Assembly: GCA_947447985.1 (NCBI GenBank)
Contig: CANFLX010000006.1
Coordinates: forward strand, 41,890-105,889
DNA length: 64,000 nt
Direction of reading: 5' to 3'
Origin: Comamonadaceae bacterium
GTDB lineage: Bacteria > Pseudomonadota > Gammaproteobacteria > Burkholderiales > Burkholderiaceae_C
Below, one piece after another: positions 1-8,902 of this stretch. Within the stretch, counting starts at the first letter, position 1; each line of letters begins with the position of its first letter. Position numbers and translations under genes: made by a program. Under the pieces are notes generated by a model. The model did no database searches and was not told where the DNA came from. It worked only from the letters and a program-made list of their open reading frames with translations.

Positions 1-187
1 CCAAAAGCCAGAATCGGTCATAGGCGATCAAGGCAATAACCGCGCCCACAAGTGCCAAAACCAATCCATGGGCCAGGCTGATCCAGCGCAGTTGCACCAG
101 GTCGCGCATTCCCAGCACCAGCCATTGCAAAGACTGCAAAACGGTGACTTGCCGAATCATGGTGAAAGGGGGGTGTTCGTGCGCCAT
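1..187 (-). CDS. DUF2189-family membrane protein, N-terminal fragment
   Basis: The reading frame starts at an ATG at 187 on the minus strand and runs off the left edge, so only about 62 residues are visible. The N-terminus is short and polar. A WLVLGMRDL segment follows, then a first transmembrane helix at roughly residues 38-60 that begins with the SLAHGL sequence. The pattern of a conserved W-x2-G-x-RDL followed by S-LAHGL and a helix is typical of DUF2189 integral membrane proteins, whose function is unknown. The family assignment rests on this N-terminal signature only. It is transcribed away from the glutaredoxin-like gene, and the two share an intergenic region of about 90 bases. Confidence 0.6.
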   Translation of the reverse strand, partial: MAHEHPPFTMIRQVTVLQSLQWLVLGMRDLVQLRWISLAHGLVLALVGAVIALIAYDRFWLL

Positions 188-275
188 GGTTCGAGTGTAA
201 GGATCTGACGCTGACAGGCAAATGTCGGCGGCAACAGGCGCGGGAGTCGATAATCACTTTTTAGGAGAAAACCCC

Positions 276-641
276 ATGACCAGACCCCTGTTGAGCGAAG
301 CAGACATACACCCCGCGATCCGAGACGTGGTCTCCAAGCACCACCGTGAGATCGTGGATGAAGTGAAGGCCGCAGTTGCAAAGCATGCGGTCGTCGTCGT
401 TGGCATGTCGATGAACCCCATGCCCAAACGGGCTCGCGCCGCCTTAGACCAAGCCGGTGTCGCTTATGAATACCTGGAGTACGGCAGCTATTTCAATACC
501 TGGCGCAAGCGCAATGCGTTGAAAATGTGGACCGGCTGGCCCACATTTCCCATGGTGTTTGTCAAAGGCACCTTGGTAGGTGGCGCCTCCGATGTGCAGG
601 CCTTGATCGCCAGCGGCGAGTTGAAAAAGATGCTGGCTTAA
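276..641 (+). CDS. Glutaredoxin-like protein without cysteines (monothiol Grx fold)
   Basis: A 121-residue protein starting at an ATG preceded by an AGGAGA ribosome site at 263-268. The second half matches the glutaredoxin fold: a beta strand VVVVGM, a helix KRARAALDQAG, the conserved WPTFPMVFVKG strand with the cis-proline near residue 92, and the glutathione-binding GG at residues 102-103. The position of the active-site CGFS or CPYC motif (about residues 47-50) reads NPMP, and the whole protein contains no cysteine. By family knowledge this excludes thiol-disulfide exchange or Fe-S ligation by the normal cysteine. A glutathione-binding or scaffold role is inference. It is convergent with the Spy-like gene, 3 bases away. 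Confidence 0.8.
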   Translation: MTRPLLSEADIHPAIRDVVSKHHREIVDEVKAAVAKHAVVVVGMSMNPMPKRARAALDQAGVAYEYLEYGSYFNTWRKRNALKMWTGWPTFPMVFVKGTLVGGASDVQALIASGELKKMLA

Positions 642-644
642 GCC

Positions 645-1130
645 TTAGCCGTGCCAGGGCCCGCGGCGCAGCATGTGGGCATGCTCAGCGTCCAGGGTTT
701 TTTTCTGCTGGGCGTCGAGCGCCGCATAAAAGGTCTTGATCGCCTCGTCGCGTTTGTCCATGTAGGGCTTCATCAGCTCTTCATGTTGCGTGCGCAGTTG
801 GTGCATCTTGTCGATGCGCTCCGGGGTGCTTAGCCTTTCCATCTCCTCACGCTTGGGCGGCGCAGGCAGTGCCGACACGGGGGGCTTCATGGCAGCGGCA
901 AAGGCATTCCAGGCGGGCTCCTGGGCTGCGGTAATGTGCAATTTGCTTTTGAGTTCGCTCAGGTGTTTGTTCAGGCGTGCTTCCATGCGCTCGGGTGACA
1001 TCATGAGGGCGTGGTGCATGCCGAACCAAGCAGCGTGCTCGTCCGGTGGGGGTCCCATTTGGGCGGCAGCACCCAGTGCCAATGAAGCCATACTGCCGGC
1101 GACGAGAAGGGTTTTCCAGGTTTTTGTCAT
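645..1130 (-). CDS. Spy/CpxP-like periplasmic LTXXQ-motif protein
   Basis: A 161-residue protein with a clear N-terminal signal peptide (basic MTKTWK, hydrophobic stretch, AAA-Q cleavage near residue 23). The mature part is predicted all-helical and rich in Met, His and charged residues. An LHITAAQ segment at residues 64-70 matches the LTXXQ motif of the Spy/CpxP/ZraP group, which are ATP-independent periplasmic chaperones or metal-responsive stress proteins. A second repeat is not obvious apart from KKTLDAEH near the C-terminus. It is divergent from rdgC. A half-site GTAAAGTTGC at 1232-1241 upstream resembles half of the CpxR-type box seen at 29706. Regulation by the CpxR-like protein of this window is only a suggestion. 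Confidence 0.75.
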   Translation of the reverse strand: MTKTWKTLLVAGSMASLALGAAAQMGPPPDEHAAWFGMHHALMMSPERMEARLNKHLSELKSKLHITAAQEPAWNAFAAAMKPPVSALPAPPKREEMERLSTPERIDKMHQLRTQHEELMKPYMDKRDEAIKTFYAALDAQQKKTLDAEHAHMLRRGPWHG

Positions 1131-1182
1131 AGCTCAGTCTTTCCAATGCTGCGCTGTTGCGGAAATCGCCAGGCAGTGGTGT

Positions 1183-1200
1183 CAGTGTGCGAGCGCACTG
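1183..1200. promoter_or_regulatory. Imperfect inverted repeat in the spy-like/rdgC divergent intergenic region
   Basis: The arms CAGTGTGC and GCGCACTG are separated by GA and match except for one base pair. The repeat lies between the start codons of two divergent genes, so an operator is possible. No regulator is identified. Confidence 0.3.
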
Positions 1201-1278
1201 TGTCGCTGAGATGGCTCAATCGCAAGGCTTTGTAAAGTTGCAGGCCTGCGTGAACGAAGATTATTTTGAGGGTTGATC

Positions 1279-2187
1279 GTGTTTAAAAATTTGATGGTCT
1301 ATCGCTTGTTGTCCCCCTGGGGGATGTCCCAAGCCCGCTTGGAAGAGGCACTGCGAAGTGCGCATTTTGTGGAGTGTGGCCCGTCCCAGGAAAAATCGGT
1401 GGGCTGGGTGGAGCCGCGCGGCCAGGCCCATGGGGCCTGTGTGGAGGTGGTGGCGGGCCAGTGGATCCTGAAGTGGATGATGGAAGTGAAAAGCGTGCCC
1501 GGATCCGTGGTCAAACGCAAAGTACAGGAACAGGTGGCACACATTGAGGCGGACACCGGTCGCAAGCCCGGCAAGAAAGAAATCCGTGCGCTCAGTGACG
1601 ATGTTCGCCAGTCCTTGCTGCCCATGGCGTTTACCAAACAGAGCAGCGTGACCCTGTGGCTAGATCCCCAGGCCCAGCGCCTGGTGATCGATGCGGCCAG
1701 TGCCGCCAAGGCCGACGAGGTGCTGACCAGCTTGATCAAAGCAGTGGATGGCTTGGCCTTAGGCCTGGTCGACACCCAAACAGCGCCCGCCACCGCCATG
1801 GCGCATTGGCTGGGGACGCAAGAGGCGCCACAGGGCTTTAGCGTAGACCGCGAGTGCGAACTTCGCGCCGCTGACGAGTCCAAGGCGGTGGTGCGTTACA
1901 CCCGCCACGCCCTGGACACGGACGAAGTGAGCCAACACATTGCCCATGGCAAAGTACCCACCCGTTTGGCACTCACCTGGAACGACCGCGTGTCCTTTGT
2001 GCTGACCGATGCCTTGCAACTGAAAAAGCTGGCGTTTTTGGATGTGGTGGCAGACGAGTCTCCGGCCTCGGCCGCAGACCGCGACCAAGACCACTTCGAT
2101 GCCGATGTTGCCATCGCTACCGGCGAGTTGGAACGCTTGTTGCCTGCCTTGTTTGACGCCTTAGGCGGCGAAAGCGCAGTCGTCTGA
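1279..2187 (+). CDS. rdgC: Recombination-associated protein RdgC
   Basis: A 302-residue protein when started at the GTG at 1279, giving the family N-terminus MFKNLMVYRL. A GAGGG ribosome site ends at 1272, six bases upstream, whereas an in-frame TTG at 1273 would overlap that site. RdgC forms a ring dimer that binds double-stranded DNA without sequence specificity and modulates RecA loading on the nucleoid. Length and sequence along the whole protein fit the family, including the early LSPWG segment and the mid-protein KKEIR and TLWLDPQ segments. It stands alone, with the CopZ-like gene converging on it six bases downstream. Confidence 0.92.
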   Translation: MFKNLMVYRLLSPWGMSQARLEEALRSAHFVECGPSQEKSVGWVEPRGQAHGACVEVVAGQWILKWMMEVKSVPGSVVKRKVQEQVAHIEADTGRKPGKKEIRALSDDVRQSLLPMAFTKQSSVTLWLDPQAQRLVIDAASAAKADEVLTSLIKAVDGLALGLVDTQTAPATAMAHWLGTQEAPQGFSVDRECELRAADESKAVVRYTRHALDTDEVSQHIAHGKVPTRLALTWNDRVSFVLTDALQLKKLAFLDVVADESPASAADRDQDHFDADVAIATGELERLLPALFDALGGESAVV

Positions 2188-2193
2188 TCTGAA

Positions 2194-2391
2194 TCAGGGG
2201 GCGACCGCGTAACCCTCTTCGACAATGGCATGTGCCAGCATGTCGCGGGCTTTCTCGGAGTGCACCTGTACTTTGTTGGCGCTGCGGTCGATAAGCACTT
2301 TGGCCTCGGGATCCACCCGCACAATGGCGGCGGTCACGGCTTTTTCGCAATGGCCGCAGGTCATGCCGGTAACGGTGAAAAGTTGGTCCAT
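2194..2391 (-). CDS. copZ: Heavy-metal-associated domain copper chaperone (CopZ-like)
   Basis: A 65-residue single HMA domain. GMTCGHC at residues 9-15 carries the metal-binding CxxC, followed by the expected helix and a C-terminal GYAV strand. Small free HMA domains of this length deliver Cu(I) to a P-type ATPase. The divergent neighbour, 111 bases away, encodes exactly such an ATPase, which supports a cytosolic copper chaperone role. The start ATG at 2391 is the only one that gives the canonical domain length. No CueR/MerR regulator gene is in the window. Confidence 0.88.
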   Translation of the reverse strand: MDQLFTVTGMTCGHCEKAVTAAIVRVDPEAKVLIDRSANKVQVHSEKARDMLAHAIVEEGYAVAP

Positions 2392-2502
2392 GGTGGGCTT
2401 TCTTGAATAAAGTGGAACTGAAACGATGGCTATTCGCCCTGAGCTTAACCTTGCGTCGCTGCCCTTAGATTCAAGCCCTGCGCTTACAAAGTTCATTTTC
2501 TT
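2392..2502. promoter_or_regulatory. Divergent copZ/copA promoter region, possible degenerate MerR-type element
   Basis: This 111-base gap must hold both promoters. TTAACC at 2445-2450 followed by TTGC resembles the -35 and left half-site of CueR-controlled copper promoters. TAGATT at 2466-2471 could be a -10 element. The spacing is only about 15 bases instead of the usual 19, and the matching right half-site is missing. The assignment is therefore weak. Confidence 0.25.
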
Positions 2503-4803
2503 ATGACGAACCCCTCTCCTGCGACTGAATGTTCTTTGGATATTGGCATTGGCGGCATGACCTGCGCCTCCTGTGTCGGGCGGGTCGAAAAAGCCCTCAA
2601 GAAAGTGCCTGGCGTGCACAGCGCCGCCGTGAATCTGGCCACCGAGTCGGCCCGTGTGACTTTTCCGGCGGGATCGGATCAGGCCGCCCCCATGGAGGCC
2701 TTGTTGCGCCGCGCCGTTCGGGATGCGGGCTACGAGCCCAAAGAAGCGCAGGCCGCGATGGACGCCCCTGACGCAGGCCCGTGGGCGGGATTTGCGCCCG
2801 TCGCTTGGGGTTTGGCGCTGTCCTTGCCTTTGGTGCTGCCCATGCTGGGCGACGCCCTGGGCCAGCATTGGATGCTCCCCGCGTTTTGGCAATTTGCCTT
2901 GGCAACGCCGGTGCAGTTGGTGCTGGGGGCGCGCTTTTATGTGGCGGGCTGGCATGCCCTGAAAAATCGCAGCGGCAATATGGATTTGCTGGTGTCGCTG
3001 GGAACCACCGCGGGCTGGGCCCTGTCGGTGTGGCTGTGGCTGAGTGCGCCCGATGGCGATATGGTGCATTTGTATTTTGAAGGCTCCGCGCTGGTGATTA
3101 CGCTGGTGCTCTTGGGCAAGTGGCTGGAGGCGCGGGCCAAACGGCAAACCACCTCAGCGATTCGGGCCTTGCATGCCTTGCGGCCCGAGCGTGCCCATTT
3201 GCAGCGCCCCGAAGGCGAGGTCGATGTGCCCGTGGCCGAGGTGCTGGTGGGCGACACCTTGGTGGTCAAGCCCGGCGAGCGCTTTGCTGTGGACGGTGTG
3301 GTCACCGAAGGCGCAACCCAGGTGGATGAATCCATGCTCACTGGTGAGTCTCTGCCCGTGGCGAAAGAGCGCGACGCTCGCGTCACCGGCGGCTCCATCA
3401 ATGGGGAAGGGCGGGTGCTGGTGCGGGTGACCCAGGTGGGTTCGCAAACCATGCTGTCCCAGATCATCCGGCTGGTGGAGGACGCGCAGGCCGCCAAGGC
3501 GCCCATCCAACGCCTGGTAGACCAGGTCAGTGCGGTCTTTGTGCCGGTGGTGCTCTTGCTGGCGGTGGCGACGCTGCTGGGGTGGTGGTTGACAGGCCAC
3601 AGCTTTGAGCTGGCCCTGATTCGCGCGGTGGCGGTGCTGGTGATTGCCTGCCCCTGCGCGCTGGGTCTGGCCACACCGGTGGCCATCATGGCAGGCACGG
3701 GTGTGGCCGCCAAGTACGGCATCTTGATCAAAGATGCCCAGGCCCTGGAGTTGGCACACCAAGTGACAGTGGTGGCTTTTGACAAGACCGGCACGTTGAC
3801 GGTGGGCCGGCCGCAGCTCACGGCCTTGGTGCCGCTGGAAGCAGCCTCGGGGGCGGTGGCGGATCCCGATGCGCCCGTGGACCCGGCCTTGTTGCAAATT
3901 TGTGCAAGCTTGCAAAGTGGCAGCGACCACCCGCTGGCGCATGCGGTTGTGGCCCGCGCATCCGCACAGTCCGTGGGCCTTTTGCCCCTGTCGGATGCCC
4001 GTGCTGTCTCGGGGCGTGGCACCGAGGGCCTGGTGGCGGGCGCGCGCTACGCCTTGGGCAGTTTGCGTTGGATGCAAGAGTTGCAAGCGCAGCCCGCATC
4101 CACCTCGCCTGAAGGGGCCGGGTGGGCGGCCCAGGCCCGCCAGTTGGAGGCGCAGGGTGCCAGCGTGTCGGCCCTGGCCCACCAGGTCAACGGGGTGTGG
4201 GCTCTGCGCGCCTTGCTGGCTTTTGCTGACGAACCCAAACCCGGGGCCAAAGAGGCGATAGCGCAACTGCGGGCCTTGGGCATTCGCGCGGTCATGGTGT
4301 CGGGCGACAACTGGGGCGCTGCCCGCGCGATGGCGCGCCGCCTGGGCATGGATGCCCGCGTCGGCAGTGAGGAGGTGCTTGCCGAGGTGTTGCCGGGCGA
4401 CAAGGCGGCCAAGATCACTGCGCTCAAAGGGGGTTCACTGGCGCAATACACGGTGGCCATGGTGGGCGACGGGGTGAACGATGCGCCCGCTTTGGCAGCG
4501 GCCGATGTGGGCATGGCAATGGCCAATGCGGGCGGCGGTGGCACCGACGTGGCCATGCAAGCGGCTGGCATCACGCTGATGCGCGGTGAGCCGCGTTTGG
4601 TGGCTGCAGCCCTCGATATTTCCCGCCGCACCGTGACCAAGATTCGGCAAAACCTGTTCTGGGCCTTTTTCTACAACGTGGCGGGTATTCCGCTGGCCGC
4701 GCTGGGCTACTTGAACCCGGTGCTGGCGGGTGCTGCCATGGCGCTGAGCTCCGTCAGCGTCATGGCCAATGCCTTGCTGCTCAAGCGCTGGAAGGGACCC
4801 TGA
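2503..4803 (+). CDS. copA: Copper-translocating P1B-type ATPase (CopA-like)
   Basis: A 766-residue inner-membrane pump. One N-terminal HMA domain carries CASC at residues 21-24. The actuator-domain TGES lies at 280-283. The transmembrane metal site CPC at 383-385 is the signature of Cu(I)/Ag(I) transporters. The phosphorylated Asp is D427 in DKTGTL, the P1B-specific HP dipeptide is at 476-477, and GDGVNDAP is at 655-662. All catalytic motifs are intact, so it should export monovalent copper from the cytoplasm. It is divergent from the CopZ-like chaperone, which points to a copper-detoxification unit. The next gene downstream is convergent. Confidence 0.93.
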   Translation: MTNPSPATECSLDIGIGGMTCASCVGRVEKALKKVPGVHSAAVNLATESARVTFPAGSDQAAPMEALLRRAVRDAGYEPKEAQAAMDAPDAGPWAGFAPVAWGLALSLPLVLPMLGDALGQHWMLPAFWQFALATPVQLVLGARFYVAGWHALKNRSGNMDLLVSLGTTAGWALSVWLWLSAPDGDMVHLYFEGSALVITLVLLGKWLEARAKRQTTSAIRALHALRPERAHLQRPEGEVDVPVAEVLVGDTLVVKPGERFAVDGVVTEGATQVDESMLTGESLPVAKERDARVTGGSINGEGRVLVRVTQVGSQTMLSQIIRLVEDAQAAKAPIQRLVDQVSAVFVPVVLLLAVATLLGWWLTGHSFELALIRAVAVLVIACPCALGLATPVAIMAGTGVAAKYGILIKDAQALELAHQVTVVAFDKTGTLTVGRPQLTALVPLEAASGAVADPDAPVDPALLQICASLQSGSDHPLAHAVVARASAQSVGLLPLSDARAVSGRGTEGLVAGARYALGSLRWMQELQAQPASTSPEGAGWAAQARQLEAQGASVSALAHQVNGVWALRALLAFADEPKPGAKEAIAQLRALGIRAVMVSGDNWGAARAMARRLGMDARVGSEEVLAEVLPGDKAAKITALKGGSLAQYTVAMVGDGVNDAPALAAADVGMAMANAGGGGTDVAMQAAGITLMRGEPRLVAAALDISRRTVTKIRQNLFWAFFYNVAGIPLAALGYLNPVLAGAAMALSSVSVMANALLLKRWKGP

Positions 4804-4821
4804 GCCTTCGCATGGCGCGGC

Positions 4822-4836
4822 CCCCTAGCTGAGGGG
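4822..4836. terminator. Weak hairpin between convergent copA and OYE genes
   Basis: CCCCT and AGGGG arms flank a five-base loop between the two stop codons. There is no T-run on either side, so intrinsic termination is uncertain. Confidence 0.25.
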
Positions 4837-4837
4837 C

Positions 4838-5959
4838 TCAGTCCGCAAGCGTGGGGTAGTCGGTGTAGCCGTGTGCACCACCCCCGTAAAAGGTCATGCG
4901 GTCTGCGGGGTTGAGCGGCGCACCTTCGCGCAGACGGCGGGTCAGGTCCGGGTTGGCAATAAAGGGTTTGCCAAAGGCCACCAAATCCGCCCCGTCTGCC
5001 AAAGCTTGCTCTGCCAAGGGCATGTCATAGGCGTTGTTCACCATCCAGGCGGCATGGCCACCGGCGTTGCGGTAGGTCTGGCGCAGCGCGGCATAGTCAA
5101 AGGGCGCGTCGCCTTGTTGGAAGTCGCGCTCGGCGCCGGTGGAGCCTTCGATCACATGCACATAGGCCAACCCCAAGGGGGCGAGCTCTTGCACCATGTA
5201 GTTGAACAGGGGCTGGGGCTGCGGATCAAACGCGTCGTTGGCGGGGGTGACGGGTGACAAACGCAGGGCCACGTGCGCCCCGCCGATGTCGGCACAGACG
5301 CCTTGCATGACTTCGAGCAACAGGCGTGCGCGGTTTTCGATGCTGCCGCCATAGGCATCGGTGCGGTGGTTGGAGCCGGAGCGCAAAAACTGATCCAGCA
5401 AATAGCCGTTGGCGGCGTGCACTTCCACACCGTCAAAACCTGCAGCGATGGCGTTGCGCGCTGCGTTGCGGTAGTCGGCCACGATGCCGGGCAGTTCTTC
5501 CAGACGCAAGGCACGGGGTTCGGAGGTGGGCACAAAGCGGGGCGTGCCGTCGGAAATGAGCACCGTCTTGGTCTTGGCGGTGAGGGCCGAGGGCGCCACT
5601 GGCGCTTGACCGCCGGGTTGCAGGTCCACATGCGAGACGCGTCCCACATGCCATAGCTGCATGAAGATCTTGCCTCCGGCGGCATGCACCGACGCGGTGA
5701 CTGGCTTCCAAGCCTGCACTTGCGCTTCGCTCCAAATGCCCGGCACGTCAGAGTAACCCTGGCCCTGGTGGCTGATTGCCGTGGCCTCGGTGATGATGAG
5801 CCCTGCGCCGTTGTTCGGGTCGGCGCGCTGGGTGTAGTAGGTCACCATGGCGGCGTTGGCCAAAGCGCCCGGTGCGCGGTTGCGCGTCAAAGGTGCCATG
5901 ACTGCGCGATTGGCCAAGGTGATGGGCCCGAGAGCCAGGGAGTCAAACAAAGTGGTCAT
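4838..5959 (-). CDS. Old Yellow Enzyme family alkene reductase (NemA-like)
   Basis: A 373-residue FMN-dependent oxidoreductase. The start at 5959 gives the family N-terminus MTTLFDSLALGPITLANR, with an AGAAGG ribosome site upstream. A longer in-frame extension is Pro-rich and unlike the family. Characteristic segments are MAPLTRNRA, the MQLWHVGR strand, the GFDGVEVHAANGYLLDQFL active-site region, and the phosphate-binding FGKPFIANPDL near the C-terminus. Enzymes of this group reduce activated C=C bonds of enals, enones, maleimides and sometimes nitro esters using NAD(P)H. The physiological substrate cannot be told. It is divergent from the MFS gene at 6034. Confidence 0.9.
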   Translation of the reverse strand: MTTLFDSLALGPITLANRAVMAPLTRNRAPGALANAAMVTYYTQRADPNNGAGLIITEATAISHQGQGYSDVPGIWSEAQVQAWKPVTASVHAAGGKIFMQLWHVGRVSHVDLQPGGQAPVAPSALTAKTKTVLISDGTPRFVPTSEPRALRLEELPGIVADYRNAARNAIAAGFDGVEVHAANGYLLDQFLRSGSNHRTDAYGGSIENRARLLLEVMQGVCADIGGAHVALRLSPVTPANDAFDPQPQPLFNYMVQELAPLGLAYVHVIEGSTGAERDFQQGDAPFDYAALRQTYRNAGGHAAWMVNNAYDMPLAEQALADGADLVAFGKPFIANPDLTRRLREGAPLNPADRMTFYGGGAHGYTDYPTLAD

Positions 5960-6033
5960 AGGGGCCTTCTCAATGGCAGGTGGTGGTGGACGCTCAGCGG
6001 ACAATGCAGGCCTGTACCCCATCTGGAGATTTC

Positions 6034-7242
6034 GTGACCTCAGCGCTGCGTCCCTTATTTTGGCTTGCTTTGGCGCTGTCGGTGGGCGCGGCTGTCTCCT
6101 TGGGTGTCACCCGTTTTGCCTATGGTCTTTTGTTGCCCGGCATGCGCACGGATCTGGCTTGGAGTTACACCCTGGCCGGCGCCATGAATACCGCCAATGC
6201 GGTGGGGTATCTGCTGGGTGCACTGGCCATGCCGTGGCTGATGCGGCGGGTCTCGCCCACCGTCTTGCTGTGGCTGGGGTCATTGCTGGCCGCTTTGTTT
6301 ATGGGCTTGTGCGGCTTTTTTACCGATGCCTCGGTATTGTTGGTGCAACGGCTGCTCGCCGGTTTGGCCAGTGCCTTGGTGTTTGTGTCGGGGGGGTTGT
6401 TGGCTGCGCGCTTGGGCAGCCGTGCGCCGGCACAGGCGGGTTTGCTGCTGGGCGTGTATTACGGCGGAACCGGGCTGGGGATTGTGGTGTCTGCCTTGTT
6501 GGTGCCGTGGGTGCTTGACGCTTTTCAGGATGCGGTGCACAGCTGGCGATTTGCCTGGTGGGCCCTGGCACTGCTGTGTTTTTTCGCGACTGCGCTGTTG
6601 CGCTGGCCTGCGCGGGTCATGGCGCAATGGGAGCAGTTGCCTGCGGCCGATACGGTGTCGTCTTCGGGTGTGGCGTTGGTGTTTCGCGTGCGCCCTTTTG
6701 GCTTTGCGCTCGCGGGCTATGGCTTGTTTGGCGTGGGCTACATCGGCTACATGACCTTTGCGGTCGCCTTGCTGCGCACGCAGGGCGCGAGTGCGCAGGC
6801 GGTGACGGTTTTTTATGGGCTGCTGGGCTTGGCGGTGGTGGCGTCCTCGCGCATTTGGGCGGGTTTGTTAGACCGCCATCGCGGCGGCGGCGCCATGGCG
6901 CGCCTCAATGCGCTGCTCGGGGTGGCCGTGGTGCTGCCGGCATGGACGCAGAGTTTTGCCGTAGTGGTGGTCTCGGGCTTGTTGTTTGGCGCTGTGTTTT
7001 TGTCGATCGTGGCCTCCAGCACTGCGCTGGTGCGCCACAACCTGCCGCCGGCTGCCTGGGCCACAGGCATCAGCGCTTTCACCATCGTCTTTGCGGCCGG
7101 CCAAATCGTTGGGCCCACGCTGGTGGGCTGGATTGCAGACGGCAGCGGCGGCCTGGAGCGCGGCCTGCTGGTGTCTGCTCTCACGCTGTGGCTAGGGGCG
7201 TGGTTGGCGTGGCGCCAAAAGCCCCTGACGCTTGTCGCTTAG
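6034..7242 (+). CDS. YbfB/YjiJ-family MFS transporter
   Basis: About 402 residues with some 12 hydrophobic helices. I chose the GTG at 6034 because a GGAGA site lies at 6025-6029. ATG at 6004 is in frame but lacks such a site and adds a polar tail. The N-terminal VTRFAYGLLLPGMRTDL and the following GAMNTANAVGYL are typical of the YbfB/YjiJ subgroup of the major facilitator superfamily, which are inner-membrane carriers of unknown substrate. The gene shares a short intergenic region with the divergent OYE gene, and its stop codon overlaps the 3' end of the convergent GMC gene. Confidence 0.85.
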   Translation: MTSALRPLFWLALALSVGAAVSLGVTRFAYGLLLPGMRTDLAWSYTLAGAMNTANAVGYLLGALAMPWLMRRVSPTVLLWLGSLLAALFMGLCGFFTDASVLLVQRLLAGLASALVFVSGGLLAARLGSRAPAQAGLLLGVYYGGTGLGIVVSALLVPWVLDAFQDAVHSWRFAWWALALLCFFATALLRWPARVMAQWEQLPAADTVSSSGVALVFRVRPFGFALAGYGLFGVGYIGYMTFAVALLRTQGASAQAVTVFYGLLGLAVVASSRIWAGLLDRHRGGGAMARLNALLGVAVVLPAWTQSFAVVVVSGLLFGAVFLSIVASSTALVRHNLPPAAWATGISAFTIVFAAGQIVGPTLVGWIADGSGGLERGLLVSALTLWLGAWLAWRQKPLTLVA

Positions 7243-8849
7243 TGCGCTGCCCGCAGCAGGTCTGCGGCTTTTTCCGCAATCATGATGGTCGGCGCCGTGG
7301 TGTTGCCGCCGGTCAGGGTGGGCATGATGGACGTATCGACCACCCGCAAGTTTTGAATGCCATGAACGCGCAACTCCGCATCGACCACGGCCATCGGGTC
7401 GCTGTGCGGGCCCATTTTGCAGGTGCCGCTGGGATGGTATTCGGTGTCGCTGTGGTCGCGTAGAAACGCTTCAATCTGCTTGGGGTCGTTGCGGTCTACC
7501 GGGTACAGCATCTCGCCCCGGTAGTCGTCGAAAGCCTTGGCTTTCAAAATATCCAAGCCGATTTGGGTGCCTTTGACCAGGGTGGGTATGTCGTCCGGGT
7601 GTTGGAAGAAAGCGGGATCAATCAAGGGTGCATCGGTGGATTTGGCGCTTTGCAGCGTGACGCTGCCCCGGCTCTTGGGGCGGCACAGTGTGACGTGCAG
7701 TGTGTAGCCGTGGCCCAGGTGCATTTTGCGGTTGTGGTCGTCCACGATGCCAGTGCACAAGGCCAGTTGGATGTCGGGTTTGTCGGCACTGGCATCGGTC
7801 TTTAAAAAGCCCTGCGATTCGGCCACGTTAGAGGTGATCCAGCCGGTGCGTTTGTTGCGCCATTCAAATATGGATTTGATAATCGTTGCCGTTCCGCTCA
7901 GTGACACACCGAGTGCCACCTCTTTGCGCGGCGTGCGCTGAATCAGGACGGTGGTGATGTGGTCCTGCAGGTTTTGGCCGACGCCGGGCAGGGTGTGTAC
8001 GGTGGGAATGCCGTGGGCCTGGAGCTGTGACTGGGGCCCGATACCCGAGAGCATGAGCAGCTGGGGTGAGCCAAAGGCGCCGGCACTCAGAATCACTTCG
8101 CGCGCTGCCGTGACTTGCACCGATTTGCCGTCGTGAAGGTATTGCACGCCTGTGGCGCGCTTGCCGTCCATGAGCACGCGTTCGGTGTGTGCGCCGGTGA
8201 CCACCGTGAGGTTGGCGCGGCTCAGGTATGGGGTGATGTAGGCCTTTGCAGCGCTGCAGCGCTCTCCGTCAGCTTGCATGGCCTGGGTGGGGCCGCAGCC
8301 GAGTTGCTGTTCGCCGTTGTAGTCGGCGGTGCGTGGCAAGCCGGTTTGTTCGCAGGCTTGCAAAAACACCTCGTTGATCGGGCTGGGGCTGCGCAAATAG
8401 CTCACTTGCAGCGGGCCGCCAGTGCCACGGTAGGCGTTGTTGCCAAAGCAGTGGTTGTTCTCTGAACGCTTGAACAGAGGCAACACTTCGTCGTACGACC
8501 AACCCGGGTTGCCCAAGCTTGCCCAGTGGTCGTAGTCGGCCTTGTGGCCACGCGTGTAGACCATGGCATTGACCGAGGTGCTACCGCCCATGACTTTGCC
8601 GCGCGGTTGGTAGCCGCGCCGGCCGTTGAAGCCCGCTTGTGGCACGGTTTCATAGCCCCAGTTGTTCAGGTTCAAAGGCGCGCTCACCGCAAACCCCATG
8701 GGTGCATGGATCAACACCGAGGTGTCCGGCCCGCCGGCTTCGAGCAGGCACACGCGCACCGAAGGGTCCTCGCTCAAGCGGCTGGCCAGCACGCAACCGG
8801 CGGCGCCTGCGCCGACGATGACGTAATCAAATGGAGAGGAGCTGTTCAT
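7239..8849 (-). CDS. GMC-family FAD oxidoreductase (choline/alcohol dehydrogenase-like)
   Basis: A 536-residue flavoprotein. The Rossmann GxGxxG is at residues 13-18, followed by LLEAGG for ribose binding. The GMC signature region GKVMGGSTSVNAMVYTRG is present. The catalytic pair of the superfamily is visible as H472 (in HPSGTC) and N516 (in GGNTTAPT). Members oxidise alcohols such as choline or aliphatic alcohols, passing electrons to quinone or oxygen. There is no betaine aldehyde dehydrogenase next to it, so a choline role is not supported by context. It follows a class II aldolase gene by 53 bases on the same strand, suggesting a shared transcript for alcohol or sugar-alcohol catabolism. 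Confidence 0.9.
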   Translation of the reverse strand: MNSSSPFDYVIVGAGAAGCVLASRLSEDPSVRVCLLEAGGPDTSVLIHAPMGFAVSAPLNLNNWGYETVPQAGFNGRRGYQPRGKVMGGSTSVNAMVYTRGHKADYDHWASLGNPGWSYDEVLPLFKRSENNHCFGNNAYRGTGGPLQVSYLRSPSPINEVFLQACEQTGLPRTADYNGEQQLGCGPTQAMQADGERCSAAKAYITPYLSRANLTVVTGAHTERVLMDGKRATGVQYLHDGKSVQVTAAREVILSAGAFGSPQLLMLSGIGPQSQLQAHGIPTVHTLPGVGQNLQDHITTVLIQRTPRKEVALGVSLSGTATIIKSIFEWRNKRTGWITSNVAESQGFLKTDASADKPDIQLALCTGIVDDHNRKMHLGHGYTLHVTLCRPKSRGSVTLQSAKSTDAPLIDPAFFQHPDDIPTLVKGTQIGLDILKAKAFDDYRGEMLYPVDRNDPKQIEAFLRDHSDTEYHPSGTCKMGPHSDPMAVVDAELRVHGIQNLRVVDTSIMPTLTGGNTTAPTIMIAEKAADLLRAAH

Positions 8850-8902
8850 AGGAGTCTTTCGTATGCGGTAGGGGGATCGGTGAGGCGGGTGTAGCCTTTG
8901 GC

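Noticed and set aside
2392..3147. Long N-terminal extension of the CopZ-like frame
   Set aside because: The extension is antisense to copA and the HMA domain is complete from the ATG at 2391.
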